Assembly: GCA_004376295.1 (NCBI GenBank)
Contig: SOJZ01000001.1
Location: 1 to 57,982 of the forward strand
Origin: Candidatus Bathyarchaeota archaeon
Lineage (GTDB): Archaea; Thermoproteota; Bathyarchaeia; Bathyarchaeales; Bathyarchaeaceae
Direction of reading: 5' to 3'
DNA length: 57,982 nucleotides
Shown: positions 17,119 through 24,528 of the stretch, piece after piece
How the letters are laid out: every line of letters begins with the position of its first letter
Numbering within the stretch: the first letter of the stretch is position 1
Notes under the pieces: model-generated
The model's input: only the letters and a program-made list of their open reading frames with translations
Databases searched by the model: none
Told to the model about the DNA's origin: nothing
Program-made: the position numbers and the translations under genes

Positions 17119-17528
17119 CCCCATCTTTTCTTCTTTTCTTTAACCTCGCGAATGATGGAAGTAATCTTCGTTTTCTCCTTACATTTCGGGCATTCTTCTG
17201 TTTCTTTGAAGATAAAGTCTCCGCGCTCGAAGTCTCGGATATTCTTGAACCCACATTTTTGGCATAGAATTGTAGTGGCTATTCGTGGGGGTCTAAAGGC
17301 CAGCCTCAAAGCTCTTCTTCTTGTTTGAAACACCACGTATGTTGATAGTGCAAGTCCTGAAACTCCTATTAACACGAAAAAGTATACATTCTCAATTTCT
17401 CCAAGCATATACGCGTCATATGCTTGAAAAAACGCGGCGATTGACAAGGCAAGGGTAATGAAGACTATTGCAAGGAAAAAGAAAGAAAACTTTCTCATCG
17501 AGGGCGCCGTTTCACTCATTTTTTCCAC
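17115..17528 (-). CDS. Membrane protein with C-terminal zinc ribbon
   Basis: 137 residues. Two hydrophobic helices (about residues 13-33 and 47-65) are followed by a basic stretch and a zinc ribbon CQKCGF...CPKCKEK. It is predicted to sit in the membrane with the ribbon inside. It begins directly after the stop of the DUF1512 gene (17529), so both form an operon and probably a membrane complex. No enzyme motif seen. Confidence 0.7.
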   Translation of the reverse strand: MEKMSETAPSMRKFSFFFLAIVFITLALSIAAFFQAYDAYMLGEIENVYFFVLIGVSGLALSTYVVFQTRRRALRLAFRPPRIATTILCQKCGFKNIRDFERGDFIFKETEECPKCKEKTKITSIIREVKEKKKRWG

Positions 17529-18647
17529 CTACTGTCCAATTCCTATGGTGTTCCCTATGCCTGCTATTATAAGTGAGTCACCCTTTTTCGTTCTTTCCAG
17601 GATCAACCGTTTGATTCGTTCAATGGCTGTGTCCGCGGCGTCGAATATTTCTTTTCGCATCGGAGAAACGGCGTCTCCAATATCTTCTTTAATGATAACC
17701 GCGTTTACTGGAATCTTGTATTTAAGCACCGTTTCCTCCACCTTATACTGTTCGACTCCGGGTCCTCCAATTGCCACGCCCACACCTTCAGCTACTTCTC
17801 CAGGTTTCTCTCCCTCAAGCTTTTGAGCAGCGTCTATCACAATTAATGTGGCGATTTTTCCTCCATTTTCTTCAATGATATGTTTCATAGCCTCCCCAGG
17901 CTTGCCAACGTTTCCGCCCGGACCCTCTGCCTTTAAAACGTATGCCGTTCGGCCCTCTAGGGGCACGGTGGCCACGACAACGTCTTTGGCGATTTTTCTT
18001 TTCTTATGTCCCTGCATCAGCTTGGCAGCGACAAGTGCACCAGCTCCGTCGCCTATGGGTTGACCGTTACTGAAGGCTTTTAGGGCGCTGGCGAAAGCTT
18101 CTGCTTCTTTCATTATGAGGGGTAAGATCATTTGAATCTGCATGATGATGTAGAGGCTTAATGTTTTTTTGCCGAGCAGGTAGAAATGTCTTATGACCTT
18201 GTAGATTATGTTTAAAGCGAGAGCGGCCTCCAATGTGTTCTCCAGATTATTTACTTGAGTTTTATCTGCTTCGGGTGCCATAAGCTTCACTTCATCTTTA
18301 AACCGTGTATCTCGAACATCCAGTATGTGTTCTAGCTTCCAGACTATGCCAGAGGGATCCATATTTTGAGGCGCTATAGCTATGTACTCCAAAAATTGAT
18401 CAACTTTCGCGGTTGGATCTTCCTTCGGCTTTCCCAATTCTTTTATAGTGGCTATGGCCGTCTTCCGTCCTTTGTCTCTTATCAATTTGAGGCGGAACAA
18501 GGAGCTTTGAACTTCTCTCAGCATGACATACATTTGAATGCGCTGTCCATAAAACATGAAAACAACAAAGAATGCTAGCCAAACTATCTGAATAATCCAC
18601 CCTAGAATGTTGTCCTGCGGAAACAGCTGTGAAACTTCTGGAATCAT
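17529..18647 (-). CDS. DUF1512 family membrane-anchored protein
   Basis: About 372 residues from the ATG at 18647; the frame continues 10 codons upstream to a TTG at 18677. One N-terminal transmembrane helix (about residues 15-33) is followed by a helical region and a C-terminal alpha/beta domain with repeated glycine-rich loops (GGNVGKPGEA, GVAIGGPGVEQ, GIGNTIGIGQ). This is the archaeal DUF1512 family of unknown function. Because the partner gene follows without a gap, the pair is likely one membrane system. Confidence 0.8.
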   Translation of the reverse strand: MIPEVSQLFPQDNILGWIIQIVWLAFFVVFMFYGQRIQMYVMLREVQSSLFRLKLIRDKGRKTAIATIKELGKPKEDPTAKVDQFLEYIAIAPQNMDPSGIVWKLEHILDVRDTRFKDEVKLMAPEADKTQVNNLENTLEAALALNIIYKVIRHFYLLGKKTLSLYIIMQIQMILPLIMKEAEAFASALKAFSNGQPIGDGAGALVAAKLMQGHKKRKIAKDVVVATVPLEGRTAYVLKAEGPGGNVGKPGEAMKHIIEENGGKIATLIVIDAAQKLEGEKPGEVAEGVGVAIGGPGVEQYKVEETVLKYKIPVNAVIIKEDIGDAVSPMRKEIFDAADTAIERIKRLILERTKKGDSLIIAGIGNTIGIGQ

Positions 18648-18736
18648 GTTATTCGTTTTTCTCCTCAAAGTAGACAATACATAGTCGGTAATAAATTTTG
18701 AGTATTTTCTCTCTATGAATTTGTGAAACTGAAATG

Positions 18737-18863
18737 TGGGGCTGCCAGCTTTCCCGGCTTCGCATGGCCGAAGACCACACTAACACCGGAAACGGAACGC
18801 GGTTTAACTTCTGAGTTCGGAATGGGATCAGGTGGGTCCCGTGCCCTATGGCCGGCATACCCC
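18737..18863 (-). rRNA. rrf: 5S ribosomal RNA
   Basis: About 127 nt. The minus strand carries the universal core GGACCCACCTGATCCC followed by CCGAACTCAGAAGTTAAACC. The ends GGGGTATGCC and GGCAGCCCC pair to form helix I with one bulge. No 16S or 23S gene is adjacent; the 23S gene is 32 kb away, so 5S is an independent unit. An AACTTAATGA element lies about 25 bp upstream of the 5' end and may be its TATA box. Confidence 0.93.
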
Positions 18864-19115
18864 ACTACCTTTGCTGAATATGAGTTCATTAAGTTTTCGC
18901 TACGCTGAACTGCTAAATTGATTTTGATGAAGAATCCTTTTCAAACTCTATTGGAATTCTATAGTGGACGAACGGAGATTATTGTGCTCGTGCATATCTG
19001 AAAAAAAGACTCTTCTATTTCATGGTATCCAAAAAACTGATAGTTACTACTACGGAGTGAGAAATCTATATATTTCAAGCTTGTAAAGTCTGGTTTGTGG
19101 GGTCGTAGTCTAGCT

Positions 19116-19145
19116 ACGGTTTGTCTGAACGATAAGCCGCTAGAA
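19116..19145 (+). other. tRNA-Trp intron 1, D-loop
   Basis: 30 nt. Bulge-helix-bulge motif: central helix CTAG (19110-19113) with CTAG (19140-19143), 3-nt bulges CTA and AAA after each strand, and intron helix CGGTTT/AAGCCG. Cleavage after the second bulge base gives exactly this intron and a normal D loop. Confidence 0.85.
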
Positions 19146-19166
19146 AGGAATGACGACGGGCTCCAG

Positions 19167-19231
19167 AACAGGAAGTTCACGGGTTTGCGGACCACTATGG
19201 TGGAATGAAGAACTTCTGGAGCGGTGAAGAA
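19167..19231 (+). other. tRNA-Trp intron 2, anticodon loop 37/38
   Basis: 65 nt at the canonical position. The predicted 4-bp central helix (CTCC with GAAG) has one mismatch, so the splice motif is relaxed. Inside, TTCTGGAGC (19214-19222) complements the anticodon loop segment 19160-19168 over 9 bp, and ACGGGTTT (19179-19186) complements 19230-19237 over 8 bp. This resembles the box C/D guide intron of other archaeal tRNA-Trp genes, although clear C and D boxes are not seen. Confidence 0.7.
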
Positions 19232-19237
19232 ACCCGT

Positions 19238-19265
19238 AGGGGCAGAGATGAGCTGTTCCGGGTAA
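19238..19265 (+). other. tRNA-Trp intron 3, 43/44
   Basis: 28 nt. Central helix ACCC (19232-19235) with GGGT (19260-19263), bulges GTA and AAA, and a 7-bp intron helix GGGGCAG/CTGTTCC. Splicing restores the 5-nt variable loop. Confidence 0.85.
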
Positions 19266-19337
19266 AGGTCGTCGGTTCAAATCCGGCCGACCCCACCAAT
19301 TTTTTGTTTTGTTTTACACTCATCTACAGAATCTGTG

Positions 19338-20450
19338 TTACTTGTAGGTCATTACCGACTTTCCTAGAATTTCTTTATCAAGTTTGACTATGCCTAAACC
19401 TGGCTTCATTAGGGGTATACGTTTAGAGGCTTTCAGCTTTGCACCGCCTACTAACACTGTTTTGTCTAGGAAGAGAATGTCACTGTCAAGGTCAGCGTAT
19501 TGCACGTTTTTTACTGCAGCGGCAAAATGCACTCCCGCGGTGATTCCTATCGTGGATTCGCCCATACAACCAATCATGCAAGGCACGTTAGCTGCTTCGG
19601 CGACGGCGGCGATTTTTCTCGCTTTCAGTATTCCTCCGCTTTTCATGAGCTTGATGTTGATTAGATCTGTTGCTTCCTTTCTTATGACGTACAAGGCATC
19701 TTCTGGCGAATGAACACTTTCATCAGCCATCACTGGGATAGAAGAGTTTTTCTTCACTTCAGCTAAGCCTTCGATGTCATCTGCCTTTACGGGTTGCTCC
19801 ACAAACTCCACGTTTAAACGTTCAAGCTTTTTCAAAATTTTGACGGCTTGACGCACGGTCCAGCCTTGGTTGGCATCGATTCTAATTGCCACATCAGAGC
19901 CAACTGCCTTCCTTATCTCTTGTATTCTTTCAAAATCTTCTTCGGGGGTTACCCCAACTTTTACTTTCAACACTCTAAAACCCTTTCTGACGACCTTGAC
20001 AGCGTCCTTAGCCATTTCTTCTGGTTCCTTTATACCCAACGTAATGTCAGTTAGAACTTCTCGACGAAATCCTCCGAGCAGTTCGAAGAGGGGTCTCCGC
20101 GCAGTCTTCCCCATAATGTCGTGTAAAGCCATGTCTATAGCCGCCTTGGCGCTTGGATTTTCTACGACTGCCTGATCCATGGTTTCCACGATTTGCTCGA
20201 TTCTTAGCGGCTGCATTCCAATTAGGCGTGGCGCAATTCTATCTAGGGCTTTCAAAACCGTTTGTGGGGTTTCATGTGTTACTCTCTTAGATGGAGAAGC
20301 CGCCCCTACTCCAAAGACTCCGTAGTCTGTGCGAATTTTGACGATTATGTTTTGGCTCTCGATGCTGGTGCCAGACGCTATTCTAAAGGGTTCATGATAG
20401 CGAAGGACAACGGAATAAGCCTCCATCTGTTGTATACTCGTGTCCACCAC
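19338..20450 (-). CDS. Dipeptide epimerase, enolase superfamily
   Basis: 370 residues. Muconate-lactonizing subgroup features in order: N-terminal capping domain, KVKVG (KxK catalytic lysine), RIDANQGW (metal Asp), FVEQPV (Glu), MADESV (Asp-Glu) and NIKLMKSGG (second catalytic Lys). This arrangement fits L-Ala-D/L-Glu-type dipeptide epimerases. In an archaeon without murein, the role is likely catabolism of peptides or a different dipeptide substrate. It stands alone between tRNA genes. Confidence 0.85.
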   Translation of the reverse strand: MVDTSIQQMEAYSVVLRYHEPFRIASGTSIESQNIIVKIRTDYGVFGVGAASPSKRVTHETPQTVLKALDRIAPRLIGMQPLRIEQIVETMDQAVVENPSAKAAIDMALHDIMGKTARRPLFELLGGFRREVLTDITLGIKEPEEMAKDAVKVVRKGFRVLKVKVGVTPEEDFERIQEIRKAVGSDVAIRIDANQGWTVRQAVKILKKLERLNVEFVEQPVKADDIEGLAEVKKNSSIPVMADESVHSPEDALYVIRKEATDLINIKLMKSGGILKARKIAAVAEAANVPCMIGCMGESTIGITAGVHFAAAVKNVQYADLDSDILFLDKTVLVGGAKLKASKRIPLMKPGLGIVKLDKEILGKSVMTYK

Positions 20451-20508
20451 CTTGTATACTATTAATTCACAGTGATGAAAAGATTTGTTATAATCGTGCC
20501 TTAGAAAC

Positions 20509-20586
20509 TGGTGGGGCTGCCCGGATTTGAACCGGGGTCCCGAGAGCCCAAGTCTCAGAGCCTAGACCAAGCTAGCCGACAGCCCC
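20509..20586 (-). tRNA. tRNA-Pro(UGG)
   Basis: 78 nt including an encoded CCA. Acceptor GGGGCTG with CAGCCCC, anticodon stem TGAGA/TCTCG, loop CTTGGGC with anticodon TGG, T arm CCCGG-TTCAAAT-CCGGG. No intron. Confidence 0.93.
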
Positions 20587-20705
20587 TCACTAAGCGGTGT
20601 CAAGTGAGACTCAGACTATGATATTTTATGAACGGCGATTTCTTAATATTTATCTTCCGAACGGTTTAATTTAAACAATCTTAAAGGGTTTAAATGTCTA
20701 TTGTG

Positions 20706-20782
20706 GCCTCCGTTGCCTAGTCGGTTAGGGCGTCAGCCTTGTAAGCTGAAGACCCCGGGTTCGAATCCCGGCGGAGGCTCCA
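20706..20782 (+). tRNA. tRNA-Thr(UGU)
   Basis: 77 nt with encoded CCA. Acceptor GCCTCCG/CGGAGGC, discriminator T, anticodon loop CTTGTAA with TGT, T arm CCGGG-TTCGAAT-CCCGG. No intron. Confidence 0.94.
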
Positions 20783-20869
20783 CTTCTGGTTTTGCAAGTG
20801 TGCGAATGGCATGTTCCAAATTCGTATTGACAGCATGCCTGCACGAGCGAAAAATTGAAATCTTGTTAG

Positions 20870-20972
20870 TGCCGGGGGCGGGATTCGAGCCCGCGACTTC
20901 TGGGCCCCTTAATAAGAGATGTGCTCTCCAGATTATGAGTCTGGCGCCCAAACCAGGCTAGGCTACCCCGGC
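20870..20972 (-). tRNA. Elongator tRNA-Met(CAU) with non-canonical intron
   Basis: 103-nt precursor, no encoded CCA. Acceptor GCCGGGG/CCCCGGC and discriminator A match archaeal elongator tRNA-Met; the anticodon loop is CTCATAA with stem CCAGA/TCTGG. A 28-nt intron interrupts the variable loop; without it the tRNA is 75 nt with variable loop AGGTC. Confidence 0.92.
20898..20925 (-). other. tRNA-Met intron, 45/46
   Basis: Bulge-helix-bulge: central helix CTGG with CCAG, bulges AGA and AAG, short intron stem (GC/GC and CTCTT/AAGGG around an ATT loop). Cleavage between the second and third bulge bases yields a standard variable loop. Confidence 0.75.
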
Positions 20973-21034
20973 TATCCATGTCTTCATCAAAATGCAATTG
21001 GCGTAGCAAAGATTTAACTGTTTATGCATAGCGG

Positions 21035-21745
21035 TTATTTGCTTTCCAGCTTCTGAACTGTTCCGACGCGAGTCCCCACGTAAACAATATCAGCCATCCC
21101 GATGAATAATCCTGTTTCAATTATGCCGGGAATCGATTTCAGCTGTGAATCCAGTTTTTTTGGTGCGTTGATATGTCCGAAGTCGACGTCGACGATGAAG
21201 TTGCCGTTGTCCGTTACAACTGGTCCAACCTTGCCTTTCGCTTCTCGCAAAACGGGTTTCCCGCCCTTCTCTTGCATCTTCAACATAACTGTCGGCAGAG
21301 CAAAGGGTAACACCTCAACAGGTACCGCGCAATTCGCTCCTAGTTTTTCTATCAGTTTTGTTTCATCTGCCACTATTACAAATTGCTTTGTGGCTGAGGC
21401 AACGATTTTTTCTCTTGTTAATGCGCCCCCCATGCCCTTAATTAGGTCTAGGTGTCTATCGATTTGATCTGCACCGTCTATCGTCAGATCCAATTGTGGG
21501 TGTTCATTTAATGTTGTTATGGGAATGCCACAGTGTACCGCCAGCATCATGGCTTGATGAGACGTTGGAACTCCTAAAATGCGCAGTTTTCTTTGTTGAA
21601 TTCTTTTCCCTATCTCTTGAATTGTGTAGGCAACCGTGCTACCACTGCCTAATCCAATCGTGAAGCCGTCTTTGATATGTTTCACCGCTTCTAAGGACGC
21701 TTTTTTCTTAGCCTCTTCTCTCCAGCCCACGTTTTCACGCCTCAA
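21035..21745 (-). CDS. rpiA: Ribose-5-phosphate isomerase A
   Basis: 236 residues. Motifs GLGSGSTVAYTI (phosphate loop), DGADQID (catalytic Asp), KGMGGALTREKIVA (catalytic Glu/Lys) and VADETK are all intact. It interconverts ribose 5-phosphate and ribulose 5-phosphate for nucleotide synthesis. Its start overlaps the end of the upstream coiled-coil gene by 11 bp. Confidence 0.96.
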   Translation of the reverse strand: MRRENVGWREEAKKKASLEAVKHIKDGFTIGLGSGSTVAYTIQEIGKRIQQRKLRILGVPTSHQAMMLAVHCGIPITTLNEHPQLDLTIDGADQIDRHLDLIKGMGGALTREKIVASATKQFVIVADETKLIEKLGANCAVPVEVLPFALPTVMLKMQEKGGKPVLREAKGKVGPVVTDNGNFIVDVDFGHINAPKKLDSQLKSIPGIIETGLFIGMADIVYVGTRVGTVQKLESK

Positions 21746-22403
21746 CCTCGATCTGTCCCAGCCTTTCTAAAACCTTCTCCACCTCGGCTCTAATTTCTTC
21801 AATCCTTTTTTCAGCCTCAGTTTTGCTTGGACGTGAAGGTCGTTTACGTTCTCTTTTCGTCTTTTTTTCCGGTAGTGAGAGGGTTGGAGCTGGAGCGGGA
21901 ATGGGCGCTTCTTCTACCAGTTCTACTCCAAGGTGCAGCCTTACATCCTCAATCTTTTTGTTCAGTTCGTCGAAGCGTTCGTTAAACAGTTTAACGAGGT
22001 CTCCTTGCATCGCTTCTAGTTCATGTAAGGCAACGACTGATTCGTCTCGGGACAACAAGTCTTTGATTTTCATCATTCTATCTTTGTATCCTTGTGCTAA
22101 GAGGTCCCGCTCTTCTTCGCTTATTTTTCCCTCTACTTGAGCCTCGTAAAGACGACGTATGGCATAGCTGAGAATCTCCCTTTCCAGATTCAACATTTTG
22201 AGTTCTTTCTGCGCCTTTTGAGATTCATCCGCTGTCACAGTGTGTTCTAATTTTAATGGCCACCTTTCAGCAACTTCAGGCGTTTCCAGCGGTTCTTTCT
22301 TCTTCTTTTCTCCACTTCTCATTGCGTAAAATGTGATTAAAGCCACTGAAACTGCTGCTACCGCGAGGATTATGTAGGGCCAAAGCCAGAGGTCAAAGGG
22401 CAC
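21735..22403 (-). CDS. Membrane-anchored coiled-coil protein
   Basis: 222 residues from a GTG. One N-terminal transmembrane helix (about 8-28) is followed by a long charged coiled-coil region (about 60-150), a proline-rich linker (EEAPIPAPAPTL), a basic patch and a second short coiled coil at the C-terminus. No enzyme motif. The stop overlaps rpiA, but a functional link to ribose metabolism is not evident. Confidence 0.65.
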   Translation of the reverse strand: MPFDLWLWPYIILAVAAVSVALITFYAMRSGEKKKKEPLETPEVAERWPLKLEHTVTADESQKAQKELKMLNLEREILSYAIRRLYEAQVEGKISEEERDLLAQGYKDRMMKIKDLLSRDESVVALHELEAMQGDLVKLFNERFDELNKKIEDVRLHLGVELVEEAPIPAPAPTLSLPEKKTKRERKRPSRPSKTEAEKRIEEIRAEVEKVLERLGQIEVEA

Positions 22404-22464
22404 AGCGGTTCCCTCTACAACATATCATGATTTTGTCACGTTACGTATATAAAGTGTGTGAGAG

Positions 22465-22551
22465 TGGAGCCTCGGGCGGGATTTGAGCCCGCGACCTCCG
22501 CCTTTTCGGAACTTTACCAAGGCGATGCCCTACCAACTAGGCCACCGAGGC
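22465..22551 (-). tRNA. tRNA-Thr(GGU) with 11-nt intron
   Basis: 87-nt precursor with encoded CCA and discriminator T. Acceptor GCCTCGG/CCGAGGC, anticodon stem TCGCC/GGCGG, mature loop TTGGTAA with anticodon GGT, T arm GCGGG-CTCAAAT-CCCGC. Without the intron it is 76 nt. Confidence 0.93.
22504..22514 (-). other. tRNA-Thr intron, 11 nt, 37/38
   Basis: Central helix TTGG with CCGA (one G-U), bulges TAA and AAA, closing loop AGTT only; there is no separate intron helix. This is near the lower size limit known for archaeal tRNA introns. Confidence 0.82.
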
Positions 22552-22682
22552 TCTGACGAATATTTTAGGGTTTCTCAGGTGTTTAAAGAGTTTTGTGATA
22601 TATGCGCATGCGCGAGGCTCTCTACAAAGAGGAGGAGTTTGGAAATGCTTTATTTTTGGTTCATACCTTAAGAGTAGGTGTG

Positions 22683-22767
22683 GCGGGGGTTTCCAAGCCA
22701 GGTCTAAGGAGCGAGGCTTAGGACCTCGTGGCGAAGGCCTTCGTGGGTTCAAATCCCACCCCCCGCA
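22683..22767 (+). tRNA. tRNA-Leu(UAG)
   Basis: 85 nt, no encoded CCA. Acceptor GCGGGGG/CCCCCGC, anticodon stem CGAGG/CCTCG, loop CTTAGGA with TAG, long class II variable arm (TGGCGAAGGCCTTC region), T arm GTGGG-TTCAAAT-CCCAC. The palindromic GCGCATGCGC lies about 70 bp upstream. Confidence 0.94.
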
Positions 22768-22910
22768 CTTTTCACTCAACCCTACGGACACTGCAAAGCG
22801 TTTTGTAGTTGTTATTCACGTTTTCTTGAGGTTTTCGCCGGCGCGAAAAATCGGGCGCATACATGCGTGCATAGCAAAAGACAAATAGATGAAAAATAAC
22901 TCCGTAGTGA

Positions 22911-23390
22911 ATGGTGATTCTGTCTTTGGTTGACAAAAATCTGGTAGGGAGATGCGGCCTTTACTGTGGAGCGTGTGGAATATATAGAGCATATAAGGAC
23001 GGAGGGGAGTATCGCCAACGATTGGCGGATTTCTTCAAGTGCCCTCCAGAAAAAATGCGTTGTGAAGGCTGTCAAGCTTTAACTCCTGAATGCTGGGGCA
23101 ACGAATGCAAAATCGTCAGATGCCTAAATGCGAAAGGGCTACAATTCTGTTACGAATGTTCAGACTTCGAGAGACACACTTGTGAGAAATTTGAGAAGTT
23201 CTCGGAAGACTACTTGAAAGAGGACGATGTTGACCTAAGAGCTAACTTGGCGAGAATTAAGGCTGGTGATGTTGATGAATGGTTAAAAGAGTCTGAGGAA
23301 AAATTCCGTTGCTCCTATTGTGGTAAACCGTTGCCTACCAAATCATTTGGGAAAAAATGCTATCACTGCGGTAAAGAACTTTCATGTTGA
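22911..23390 (+). CDS. DUF3795 zinc-binding protein
   Basis: 159 residues. The N-terminal CGLYCGACGIYRA motif and the later CEGCQ, CKIVRC and CYECSDF cysteines define DUF3795; the C-terminus adds a zinc ribbon (CSYCGKPL...CYHCGKEL). It is a small metal-binding protein of unknown role. The exact start is uncertain. First gene downstream of tRNA-Leu. Confidence 0.8.
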   Translation: MVILSLVDKNLVGRCGLYCGACGIYRAYKDGGEYRQRLADFFKCPPEKMRCEGCQALTPECWGNECKIVRCLNAKGLQFCYECSDFERHTCEKFEKFSEDYLKEDDVDLRANLARIKAGDVDEWLKESEEKFRCSYCGKPLPTKSFGKKCYHCGKELSC

Positions 23391-23557
23391 ATCGTTTTGT
23401 GCTGGACGAAATAATCGCTAATTTCATTTTTGTTGAAAAACTTTAGGTTTTCCCCATCACGATTTCTTGTAGAATCATAAATAATCGCCCGCAACCCGTT
23501 TTTCTTAGCCACATCCACAATAGATTGGGATATAAAATATGGCCGTTGAAATTGCAT
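23363..23557 (-). pseudogene. RES-domain toxin fragment, C-terminal end only
   Basis: About 60 residues resembling the end of a RES domain (NAD+ phosphorylase toxins): RPYFISQSIVDVAKKNGLRA, IIYDSTRNRDGENLKFF. The N-terminal two thirds, with the catalytic Arg, are missing. The frame begins inside the palindrome TTGCATGCATGCAA, where the homology stops. The end overlaps the DUF3795 gene by 28 bp. It is probably a truncated relic. Confidence 0.5.
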
Positions 23558-23565
23558 GCATGCAA
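23552..23565. repeat. Palindrome TTGCATGCATGCAA
   Basis: Perfect 14-bp palindrome, 27 bp behind the stop of the enoyl-CoA hydratase gene and at the truncated edge of the RES fragment. Confidence 0.75.
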
Positions 23566-23591
23566 GCTCGGATTTTACACTGTTATCAGCT

Positions 23592-24347
23592 CTAGAATTT
23601 CTTGATTGCCTCTTTTAGTTCTTCACGGGCTTCATCAGAATACCAGCACTCTAAGAAGAAATGCTCTTTCTCCACCAAGTGTATTAGAATCTGTGCTTCA
23701 ACCATCTCTACACGATTACTTTTGATCGCCCCGAATGCCTTGTGAGGTAATGCGCCCAACAATCTAGCCTTTTCAATCGACTTCGGCAGCACCTGCTCCA
23801 ACGGCAACACTTGATCTACCATACCTAGTTGAAGTAGCTTTCGAGGATGATAAAACTCACCGGTGCTCATTATCTCTCGCGCATTTCGAGTTCCGACGAC
23901 ATGCCGTAAGATGCAATCACCCGGATATGGAACAGGCACTCCAAGCTTAATCTCGTTAAGTCCCATTAGTTTTCGACCTTCTGCAATGAATCTGTAGTCA
24001 CAACAGAGAGCCAAGATGCACCCACCAGCTATAGCATGTCCAGTTATTGCTGCTATTGCAGGTTTAGGGAATGTGTACAAGTCCATGCAAACTCGATTAA
24101 ATGCTTGATAAAAGACCTTGAAATCCTTCCTAACAAGCTGGAATAGTTCTGGGATATCAAAACCAATGGAAAAGAACTTGTCATTGGAACTTCCAAGCAC
24201 AAGACTATGCACGTCTGAGTCGTCTCTCACTTTCTGTAGATTCTCAGCTAACTGATTGACGAGTTGCAGATTTAGTGCATTCGTGATGCCTCGGTTTAAC
24301 TTCAATATAGCTACTCGATCACGATATTCGAGACGAAACAATTTCAT
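23592..24347 (-). CDS. Enoyl-CoA hydratase/isomerase family protein
   Basis: 251 residues, crotonase fold. The oxyanion-hole segment is ITGHAIAGGCILALCCDYRF, and GLNEIKLGVPVP supplies one expected acidic residue; the first CoA-binding strand has FFSIGFDIPEL. The catalytic pair of true hydratases (two Glu) is not fully kept, so it may be an isomerase or another crotonase. No beta-oxidation genes are adjacent. Confidence 0.85.
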   Translation of the reverse strand: MKLFRLEYRDRVAILKLNRGITNALNLQLVNQLAENLQKVRDDSDVHSLVLGSSNDKFFSIGFDIPELFQLVRKDFKVFYQAFNRVCMDLYTFPKPAIAAITGHAIAGGCILALCCDYRFIAEGRKLMGLNEIKLGVPVPYPGDCILRHVVGTRNAREIMSTGEFYHPRKLLQLGMVDQVLPLEQVLPKSIEKARLLGALPHKAFGAIKSNRVEMVEAQILIHLVEKEHFFLECWYSDEAREELKEAIKKF

Positions 24348-24410
24348 ATTCCTACCTTCACACGTAAGCTACCAATATATGGTGAGATTCTATTGTATGA
24401 GATTTTTCCT

Positions 24411-24420
24411 ATGCATGCAT
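24411..24420. repeat. Palindrome ATGCATGCAT
   Basis: Perfect palindrome in the 181-bp gap between the enoyl-CoA hydratase start and the ABC exporter end. Confidence 0.7.
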
Positions 24421-24502
24421 TACCGAAAGGCACAGTTGTTGTTGAGCGCTACTCCTGTGGCGGACCAACAACAACCGCCAGTCTACGATAATCCCAGACA
24501 AA

Positions 24503-24514
24503 TGCATGCATGCA
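24503..24514. repeat. Palindrome TGCATGCATGCA
   Basis: Perfect 12-bp palindrome, 15 bp behind the stop of the ABC exporter gene. An internal hairpin-like GTTGTTG...CAACAAC lies between this and the copy at 24411. Confidence 0.7.
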
Positions 24515-24528
24515 GCAAGTCGTTTCGG

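Larger units (their letters stand above)
19099..19298 (+). tRNA. tRNA-Trp(CCA) with three introns
   Basis: 200-nt precursor. Acceptor GGGGTCG pairs with CGACCCC, the T arm is GTCGG-TTCAAAT-CCGGC, discriminator A, and CCA is encoded at 19296-19298. Removing introns at 19116-19145, 19167-19231 and 19238-19265 leaves a standard 77-nt tRNA. It has D stem GTC/GAC, anticodon stem ACGGG/CCCGT, loop CTCCAGA (anticodon CCA) and a 5-nt variable loop AGGTC. The tRNA identity is secure; the middle intron boundaries are inferred from the mature structure. Confidence 0.92.

Noticed and set aside
18959-19195. Open frame of 78 codons antisense to the tRNA-Trp gene
   Set aside because: It overlaps a clear tRNA and has no protein-family features.
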